Assembly (NCBI GenBank): GCA_020845695.1
Contig: JADLFG010000017.1
Location: forward strand, 1 to 64,000
DNA length: 64,000 nt
From: Thermoleophilia bacterium
GTDB taxonomy: Bacteria > Actinomycetota > Thermoleophilia > Gaiellales > Gaiellaceae
Reading direction: 5' to 3'
In this document: positions 58,431-64,000 of the stretch, in pieces
How the letters are laid out: every line of letters begins with the position of its first letter
How positions within the stretch are numbered: position 1 is the first letter of the stretch
Position numbers and translations under genes: made by a program
Notes under the pieces: generated by a model
Databases searched by the model: none
What the model was told of the DNA's origin: nothing
The model's input: the letters and a program-made list of their open reading frames with translations, nothing else

Positions 58431-59222
58431 GTGACGCAACCGCTCGCCGGACACACGAACAGCTACCACTCCTACTCGTTCGAGGAGGCGCTCGCCGGCA
58501 TCGCCGAGGCCGGGTACAAGGGGGTCGAGCTCTCCGCCGTGCCCGGCTGGACCGAGCATGTCGACCTCGATGCGCCGCCATCCGGGGTGCGCGCCCGGCT
58601 CGACCACTACGGGCTGACCCCGGTGTCGATCTCGGGCCACTCCGACCTGACCACGAGGGAGGGGCTCGCGCACGGGATCAAGGCTGTCCGCTGGGCGGCC
58701 GACTTCGGCCTCACGATCGTCAACACCGCGATCGGCGGCCACTGGTCGGAGGAGGAGAACGAGGAGGCGTTCCTCCAGAACATCGACGAGCTCGCGGACG
58801 CGGCGGAGGCGGCCGGCGTCGTCGTCGCCCTCGAGATCCACGGCGACATCATGGCCTCGGGCGCGGTGACGTTGCCGCTGATCGAGCGGATCGGCCGCGA
58901 GCAGATCCGCGTCAACTACGACACCGCGAACTGCGAGTTCTACGGCGCCGTCGCCGCCGTCGACGATATCCCCGCGATCGCCCCCTACCTCGCCCACATC
59001 CACCTCAAGGACAAGATCGGCGGGCCGCGTGAGTGGAACTTCCCCGCACCCGGCGAGGGTCACGTCGATTTCGCCCGCGTGCTCGAGGTGCTGCGCGCCT
59101 GCGGCTTCGACGGCCCCTGCGGCGTCGAGGTCGAGTTCACCGGCGAGCCGTGGCCGCCGCTCGCCGAGGTGACGAGGGCGATGACGAGCGCCTGCGACCA
59201 CCTGACCGCGCTCGGCTACTAG
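58431..59222 (+). CDS. sugar phosphate isomerase/epimerase-family TIM barrel
   Basis: A 263 aa xylose-isomerase-like barrel: YHSYSFEEALAGIAEAGYKGVELSA, then SISGHSDLTTREGLAHGIKAVRWAADFG, VALEIHGDIMASG (metal Glu and His), VNYDTANCEFYG, AHIHLKDKIGG (metal His/Asp) and PCGVEVEFTGE. Expected to isomerise or epimerise a sugar-like or hydroxy-acid product. First of an operon running beyond the window; a second copy begins at 63797. Confidence 0.9.
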   Translation: MTQPLAGHTNSYHSYSFEEALAGIAEAGYKGVELSAVPGWTEHVDLDAPPSGVRARLDHYGLTPVSISGHSDLTTREGLAHGIKAVRWAADFGLTIVNTAIGGHWSEEENEEAFLQNIDELADAAEAAGVVVALEIHGDIMASGAVTLPLIERIGREQIRVNYDTANCEFYGAVAAVDDIPAIAPYLAHIHLKDKIGGPREWNFPAPGEGHVDFARVLEVLRACGFDGPCGVEVEFTGEPWPPLAEVTRAMTSACDHLTALGY

Positions 59223-59243
59223 CGGCGCCGCGAAGGAGCAGCG

Positions 59244-60080
59244 ATGACCCGTTCGATCTTCATGCCTGAGATGACCCACCGCGAGGTGTCCGGGTACCTC
59301 GGTGGCGGCGGGCGCACCGTGATCGTCCCGGTCGGCTCGACCGAGGATCACGGCGACCACGGCCCGCTCTGGACGGACGTCTACATCCCACTCGAGATCG
59401 CGAAGCGCGCCGCGGGTGACCTGGCCGCGCTCGTCGGCCCGCCGGTCCCGTTCGGGATCGCGCACGACCACCGCGGCGCTCCCGGCGTCGTCCACCTGCG
59501 TCTCGACACGTACGTCGCGCTGCTCCGCGACGTCTGCGCCTCGCTCGCGGACACCGGTTTCCGGCGGATCGTGCTCCTGAACGGACACTACTGCAACTCG
59601 CACGCGATCGAGCTCGCCGTCGCCCAGTTCGCCGATGAGCTGCCCGACGGCACCCGCGTCTACCCGTTCCCGTACTGGGCCGGCCTCGCCCCCGACCAGG
59701 CGGAGCGCTACCTGTCGGGATCGGCCGGGCTGCACGCGAACGTCGGCGAGACCTCGATCGTGCTCGCGATCGACGAGGGGCTCTGTGACATGGAGCGCGT
59801 CCGCGACTTCGCGCCCGACCTGCCGGAGCTCAGGACGAGCCCGTTCGCGCTGCTCGACCCGCTCTTCCTTGCCACGCCCGGGTCGTTCTGGTCTCTGCTC
59901 GAGGCGGGCGGCGGCGTCTGGGGCAAGCCGAGCGAGTCGACGGCCGAGCAGGGCGAGGAGTTCCTCGGCTGGTGCACGGCCGCCGTCGTCAACCTCGTGC
60001 GCGACATGGAGGACGTCCACGACCGGCTGGAGCCGTCCTACTCGCGCACGCGCCCGGCCAGGAAGGGGGGAGCGGCGTGA
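59244..60080 (+). CDS. creatininase-family amidohydrolase
   Basis: A 278 aa protein. VPVGSTEDHGDHGPLWTD is the family opening (usual form GSxEQHGPHLPLxTD), GIAHDHRG, VLLNGHYCNSHAI (usual NGHGGN) and LHANVGETSIVL are the metal-site loops. Family members hydrolyse cyclic amides such as creatinine or the formamide of biosynthetic intermediates. The pocket residues differ from creatininase itself. GTGA overlap links it to the Gfo/Idh/MocA gene. Confidence 0.88.
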   Translation: MTRSIFMPEMTHREVSGYLGGGGRTVIVPVGSTEDHGDHGPLWTDVYIPLEIAKRAAGDLAALVGPPVPFGIAHDHRGAPGVVHLRLDTYVALLRDVCASLADTGFRRIVLLNGHYCNSHAIELAVAQFADELPDGTRVYPFPYWAGLAPDQAERYLSGSAGLHANVGETSIVLAIDEGLCDMERVRDFAPDLPELRTSPFALLDPLFLATPGSFWSLLEAGGGVWGKPSESTAEQGEEFLGWCTAAVVNLVRDMEDVHDRLEPSYSRTRPARKGGAA

Positions 60081-61096
60081 TCACGGTCGCGATTCTCGGC
60101 GGCGGCTTCATGGGCGCCGCGCACGCGAACAACTACCGAGCGCTCGGCGAGCGCGTCCGTGTCAAGACCGTCTGCTCTCGCACCGAGGAGAAGGCGCGGC
60201 GGGTCGCGGAGATCGTCGGCGCCGGCGTCTCCACCGACCTCGCCGCGACGCTTGCCGATCCCGAGATCGACGCCGTCGATATCTCCCTGCCGACTCCGCT
60301 CCACCGGGAGGTGGCGGACCAGGCGTTCGCGCAAGGCAAGCATGTCTTCCTGGAGAAGCCGATCGCGCTCACGCTCGAGGACGCGGACGCGATCGTCGCC
60401 GCCGCCGCTGCGAGCGGTCGTATCTTCATGGTCGGGCTCGTGCTGCGCTTCTGGCCGGAGTACGTCGAGCTGCAGCGGCGCGTCGCCGCCGGCGAGCTCG
60501 GCCGGCCGCTGGCCGCCTCCGCATTCCGGCTCTCCCCGCCGGCCGACTGGGCCGACTGGTACGCCGACCCGGCGGTCTCCGGCGGGCCTCCCGTCGACCT
60601 GATGGTGCACGACTTCGACCAGCTGAACTGGCTCCTCGGCACGCCGCGCACTGTGTATGCGCGCGCCGTCTCGCTCAGCGACCCGCCCTACCCGGACCAC
60701 GTCGTCGCGGTCGTCGGCTACGACGGCGCCGAGGCGGTCGTCGAGGGCAGCATGGCGATGCCGGGCACGTTCCCCTTCTCGAGCTCGATCCGGCTGCTCT
60801 GCGAGGGGGGTGTCGCCGAGTACGCGTTCCGCGCCGCCCCCGCCGAGGGTGGCGGCAACATCGGCGAGTCCGACCCGTCCGCGCGCGGGCTGCGCCTCTA
60901 TCCGCGCGGCGGCGATCCCGAGGTCGTCCTGCTCGACCCGGTCGACCCCTGGGGGCCCGAGATCGAGGAGTTCGTCCGCTGTGTCGAGGCGGGAGAGCAG
61001 CCCGCCAACGGCACCGGCGAGCAGGCGCGACTCGCGCTCGCGCTCTCCCTCGCCGCGAGCAGGTCGCTCGCGAGCGGCCGTCCGGAGGCCGTCTAG
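60077..61096 (+). CDS. Gfo/Idh/MocA-family oxidoreductase
   Basis: A 339 aa dehydrogenase. VAILGGGFMGAAHANNYRAL (Rossmann), AVDISLPTPLHREVADQAFAQGKHVFLEKPIALTLEDAD (EKP) and DLMVHDFDQLNWLLGTP. GTG overlaps the creatininase-like stop. Its product would be a keto compound. Confidence 0.92.
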   Translation: MITVAILGGGFMGAAHANNYRALGERVRVKTVCSRTEEKARRVAEIVGAGVSTDLAATLADPEIDAVDISLPTPLHREVADQAFAQGKHVFLEKPIALTLEDADAIVAAAAASGRIFMVGLVLRFWPEYVELQRRVAAGELGRPLAASAFRLSPPADWADWYADPAVSGGPPVDLMVHDFDQLNWLLGTPRTVYARAVSLSDPPYPDHVVAVVGYDGAEAVVEGSMAMPGTFPFSSSIRLLCEGGVAEYAFRAAPAEGGGNIGESDPSARGLRLYPRGGDPEVVLLDPVDPWGPEIEEFVRCVEAGEQPANGTGEQARLALALSLAASRSLASGRPEAV

Positions 61097-62452
61097 GTGG
61101 ACGTCCGCGACCGCGTGCTCACCCGTGTCGAGGCGCTCCGCGATGACGCGATCTCGCTGCTGGGAGAGCTCGTCCGGGTCAACTCGACGACGCCGACGCA
61201 GCCCGGCGTCCAGAAGGCCGACGTGATCGGCGGCGAGACCCGTGTCAACGAGATCCTGAAGGAACGCTACGAGGGCGCCGGGCTCGAGACGCACTGGGTC
61301 GCCGAGGATCCGGAGCGGCGGAACCTCGTCGGCGTCCGCGCGGGCGCGGGCGGCGGGCGCTCGCTCGCCCTCAACGCTCACGTCGACACGGTCGCGGCCG
61401 TCGACCCCGACCGCTGGCTCTGCGGCAGCCCCTGGAACCCGGAGATCCGCGACGGGCGTCTCTACGGGCTCGGCTCGACGGACATGAAGGGCTCGGGCGT
61501 TGCCATGTGGGCGGCCGCGCAGGCGCTCGAGGACGAGGGCGTTCGGCTGGCCGGGGAGCTCCAGCTCCATTCGGTGATCGGGGAGGAGATGATGGAGCAC
61601 CACCTCGGCACGACCGCGGTCGTCAGGGCGGGCTTCCGCACCGACGCTGCGATCGTGACCGAGCCGACGTCCTACCCGAGGCCGCTCACAGTCTCGCCGG
61701 TTGCGGCGGGCGTCTGGATCCTCCGCGTTGTCGTCCACGGCAAGACCAGCCACGCCGGCAACCGGCCGCTGACGATCCGGCCGGGGAGCCCCGGCGGCGG
61801 GGTCGCGCCCGACAGGGCGGGGGTGGGGCGGTGGGAGCCGATCGGCGTCAACGCGCTCGAGAAGGGGCTGCTCGTCGTCGAGTGGCTCCAGCAGCTCGAG
61901 CGCCAGTGGGGGCTGACGAAGAGCCACCCCCACTTCTCGCCGGGGTTCTTCACGATCGGCCCGAACGTGCTGCACTCCGACGCGGGTGTCCCGTTCCCCG
62001 CGTACATCCCCGACCGGGCCGCGATCGAGTACGTGATCTGGTACCCGCCGCAGGAGGACGCGGCCGACGTCGCCCGCCAGATCGAGGACCACGTTCTCAC
62101 CGCGTCGAAGCTCGACATCTGGCTTGCCGAGCATCCACCCGCGTTCGAGTGGTTGAACAACTGGCCACCGATGGAGACGCCCTGGGAACACCCGCTCGTG
62201 CAGACGGTCGTCTCGGCGCACGAGCGCATCAGCGGGCAGGCGGTGCCGCCGCCGAGCCCCGAGCACCCGGTCAACTTCGGCGCCGCCTCGGACGGCTCGT
62301 TCTACGAGGACGAGGGGATCCCGTCCGTCGTCTACGGCCCCGGCAACCTCGAGATTGCCCACGGCCGCGACGAGCACGTCGAGCTCGACGAGGTCATGCT
62401 GGCCGCGCGGGTGCTCGCGGCCGCCGCCATCGACTGGTGCGGCCTTGGTTAG
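61097..62452 (+). CDS. M20-family metallohydrolase, first of a tandem pair
   Basis: A 451 aa ArgE/DapE-type enzyme. Zinc ligands His95 and Asp97 (NAHVDTV), Asp129 (STDMKGSG), catalytic Glu163/Glu164 (IGEEM), and a terminal EIAHGRDEH. Compared with its downstream paralogue it has an insertion of about 13 residues (GGGVAPDRAGVGRWEP) inside the lid domain. Follows the Gfo gene directly; the next M20 gene overlaps it by 8 nt. Confidence 0.93.
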   Translation: MDVRDRVLTRVEALRDDAISLLGELVRVNSTTPTQPGVQKADVIGGETRVNEILKERYEGAGLETHWVAEDPERRNLVGVRAGAGGGRSLALNAHVDTVAAVDPDRWLCGSPWNPEIRDGRLYGLGSTDMKGSGVAMWAAAQALEDEGVRLAGELQLHSVIGEEMMEHHLGTTAVVRAGFRTDAAIVTEPTSYPRPLTVSPVAAGVWILRVVVHGKTSHAGNRPLTIRPGSPGGGVAPDRAGVGRWEPIGVNALEKGLLVVEWLQQLERQWGLTKSHPHFSPGFFTIGPNVLHSDAGVPFPAYIPDRAAIEYVIWYPPQEDAADVARQIEDHVLTASKLDIWLAEHPPAFEWLNNWPPMETPWEHPLVQTVVSAHERISGQAVPPPSPEHPVNFGAASDGSFYEDEGIPSVVYGPGNLEIAHGRDEHVELDEVMLAARVLAAAAIDWCGLG

Positions 62453-63755
62453 CCGGGTCGCGGAGCGGATCGACGCGCGCCGCGAGGAGGCCGTCCGGCT
62501 GCTCGAAGAGCTCGTCCGCGTGAACAGCGTCAACCCGAACTACCCGGGCGTCGACCGGGCCGAGCTGATCGGTGGCGAGACCCGCGTCAACGAGATCCTG
62601 AAGGAGCGCTACGAGGACGCCGGGCTCGAGACGCACTGGGTGGCCGAGGACCCGGAGCGTCGCGCCCTCGTCGGAGTGCGCGCGGGCGCGGGCGGTGGCC
62701 GCTCGCTCCTCCTGAACGGGCACATCGACACCGTGCCGGCCGCCGAGGGGGGAGAGTGGACGCACGGGAGCCCATGGGAACCGGCGATCGTCGACGGGCG
62801 CCTCTACGGCCTCGGCTCCACGGACATGAAGGCGTCCGCGGTATCGATGTGGCTGGTCGCCCGCGCCCTCGAGGACGCGGGCGTCCGGCTGGCCGGGGAG
62901 CTCCAGCTTCACTCGGTCGTCGGTGAGGAGACCGGCGAGTACCAGCTCGGCACGCTCGCCTGTGTCCGGGCGGGCTTCCGCGCCGACGGCGCGATCGTGA
63001 CCGAGCCGTCGAACCCGCCGCGGCCGCTCACGATCACGCCCGTGTCCGCCGGCTTCCTCTGGCTCAAGGTCGTCGTCGAGGGCCTGAGCACGCACGCGGG
63101 CAACCGCCCGCTCGTGATCCGCCCGGGCGGGCCCGGCGAGGCGATCGGCGTCAACGCGCTCGAGAAGGGCGCGAGGCTCGTGCGGGCGCTGCAGGAGCTC
63201 GAGGAGCGCTGGGGGCTCTCGAAGAGCCACCCGTACTTCTCGCCGGGCTGGTTCACGATCATGCCCGGGCTGTTCCGCGCCGACCCGGGCGTCCCGTTCC
63301 CCGCCTACCTGCCGAACCGCGCCGAGCTGCACTGGGCGATCTGGTATCCGCCGCAGGAGGCGGAAGAGGACGTGATGCGGGAGATCGAGGAGTACGTGCT
63401 CGCCGTTTGCCAGCTCGACCCGTGGCTTGCGGGGCATCCGCCGAGCTTCGAGTGGCCGCTTCGCTATCCGGGGATGCGGACGGCGTGGGAACACGAGCTG
63501 CCGCAGACGATGGCGCGTGCCTGGGAGCGGGTGACGGGCGAGCCGGTGCCGCCGCCGAGTTCCCGGTACCCGGTCAACTTCGGCGCGGCGATGGAGGGGA
63601 CGTGGCTCGAGCGGGAGGGGATCCCGTCGATCGTCTTCGGCCCCGGCGATCTGCGGGTGGCGCACGCGAAGGACGAGTACGTCGTGCTCGACGAGATGAT
63701 CCTCGCGGCGAAGGGGCTCGCCGCGTGCGCGATGGAGTGGTGCGGCGTCGCCTGA
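62445..63755 (+). CDS. M20-family metallohydrolase, second of a tandem pair
   Basis: A 436 aa paralogue of the preceding gene, identical over long stretches (GGETRVNEILKERYE, GAGGGRSL). NGHIDTV, STDMKASAV, GEETGEY and RVAHAKDEYV supply the metal ligands and catalytic Glu. The start is read as TTG 62445, overlapping the previous stop; there is no better candidate in frame. Tandem duplication with divergence suggests related but different acyl-amino-acid substrates. Confidence 0.9.
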   Translation: MVSRVAERIDARREEAVRLLEELVRVNSVNPNYPGVDRAELIGGETRVNEILKERYEDAGLETHWVAEDPERRALVGVRAGAGGGRSLLLNGHIDTVPAAEGGEWTHGSPWEPAIVDGRLYGLGSTDMKASAVSMWLVARALEDAGVRLAGELQLHSVVGEETGEYQLGTLACVRAGFRADGAIVTEPSNPPRPLTITPVSAGFLWLKVVVEGLSTHAGNRPLVIRPGGPGEAIGVNALEKGARLVRALQELEERWGLSKSHPYFSPGWFTIMPGLFRADPGVPFPAYLPNRAELHWAIWYPPQEAEEDVMREIEEYVLAVCQLDPWLAGHPPSFEWPLRYPGMRTAWEHELPQTMARAWERVTGEPVPPPSSRYPVNFGAAMEGTWLEREGIPSIVFGPGDLRVAHAKDEYVVLDEMILAAKGLAACAMEWCGVA

Positions 63756-63796
63756 GCCGCCCCGAGGGAACCGACCAGCGAGGGAGTGGAGCGAGA

Positions 63797-64000
63797 ATGT
63801 CCTGGATCCAGACCGGCTCGTCGATCATCTTCTTGCCCTACACGCTCGAGCAGGCGCTGACGGGGCTCGCCCGGGCGGGCTTCGTCAACGTCGAGATCGG
63901 GGCCGTCAAGGGGTTCCTCGAGCACCTGGACCCGGACGCGATCGACGCTGCGGCGATCGAGAACTGCCGGCGGCTGCTCTCCGAGAACGGCCTCACCTGC
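63797..64000 (+). CDS. sugar phosphate isomerase/epimerase-like barrel (partial)
   Basis: The first 68 codons of a gene cut by the window end. MSWIQTGSSIIFLPYTLEQA followed by LARAGFVNVEIGAVKGFLEHLDPDAIDAA resembles the start of the 58.4-kb isomerase-like gene (YSFEEALAGIAEAGYKGVEL). AGGGAGTGGAGC precedes the ATG, 41 bp after the M20 gene. Confidence 0.8.
   Translation, partial: MSWIQTGSSIIFLPYTLEQALTGLARAGFVNVEIGAVKGFLEHLDPDAIDAAAIENCRRLLSENGLTC

Overview
The window is very GC-rich chromosomal DNA, densely packed with genes and rich in GTG starts. Overlapping stop/start junctions (GTGA, ATGA) are common. UvrB, a LAL-type LuxR regulator, luciferase-like (LLM) oxidoreductases and several secreted Actinomycetota-style proteins point to a high-GC actinobacterium. 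A soil lineage near Thermoleophilia/Gaiellales is my best guess, by inference only. I see no rRNA, tRNA, CRISPR array, insertion sequence or phage gene.

Region 1 (1-22 kb) is mostly housekeeping and surface functions: a secreted subtilase divergent from uvrB; a toxin-antitoxin cluster (RHH antitoxin, MazF/PemK toxin, HicB-like protein, VapC remnant); a minus-strand run of LAL regulator, DUF4242-like protein and a 1072-residue secreted multidomain protein; two overlapping microproteins; a PQQ-like beta-propeller protein; a three-gene secreted/lipoprotein operon; a metallophosphoesterase divergent from a GH3 glycosidase; a PH-domain membrane protein; and a 2-oxoacid dehydrogenase E1alpha-E1beta-lipoyl trio without an E2 core.

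Region 2 (22-64 kb) is a large catabolic island. An eight-gene operon (22060-29293) carries M28 and M24 peptidases, an unknown Cys-containing protein, the two subunits of a 2-amino-4-oxopentanoate thiolase (ortA/ortB), an XRE-cupin regulator, a small alpha/beta-barrel protein and an HDAC-like amidohydrolase. A Liv-type ABC transporter follows, running into an M20 hydrolase, LLM proteins, an amidohydrolase, an enolase-superfamily enzyme, a Gfo/Idh/MocA oxidoreductase and a cupin. Next come an amidase/CocE-type pair (minus), a seven-gene operon led by an N-acyl-D-amino-acid deacylase, a PLP D-amino-acid deaminase-like gene, an SDR plus second D-aminoacylase, an MlrC (M81) peptidase, and an operon of TIM-barrel isomerase, creatininase-like hydrolase, Gfo/Idh/MocA enzyme, two tandem M20 hydrolases and another isomerase running off the right edge. 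The gene set suggests uptake and hydrolysis of modified, N-acylated, D-configured or peptide-like amino compounds, followed by oxidation.

Two sequence-level themes stand out. First, several genes at the head of transcription units start exactly 6 nt after a TANNNT box, the layout of leaderless transcripts; at 16.73 kb two such boxes overlap symmetrically and serve divergent genes whose starts lie 18 bp apart. Second, a GC-rich palindromic repeat (GGGGTCAGACCCC and relatives) occurs at two loci (41.0-41.4 kb and 58.0-58.35 kb), and at both it is joined to extra copies of the 3' tail of the preceding gene.
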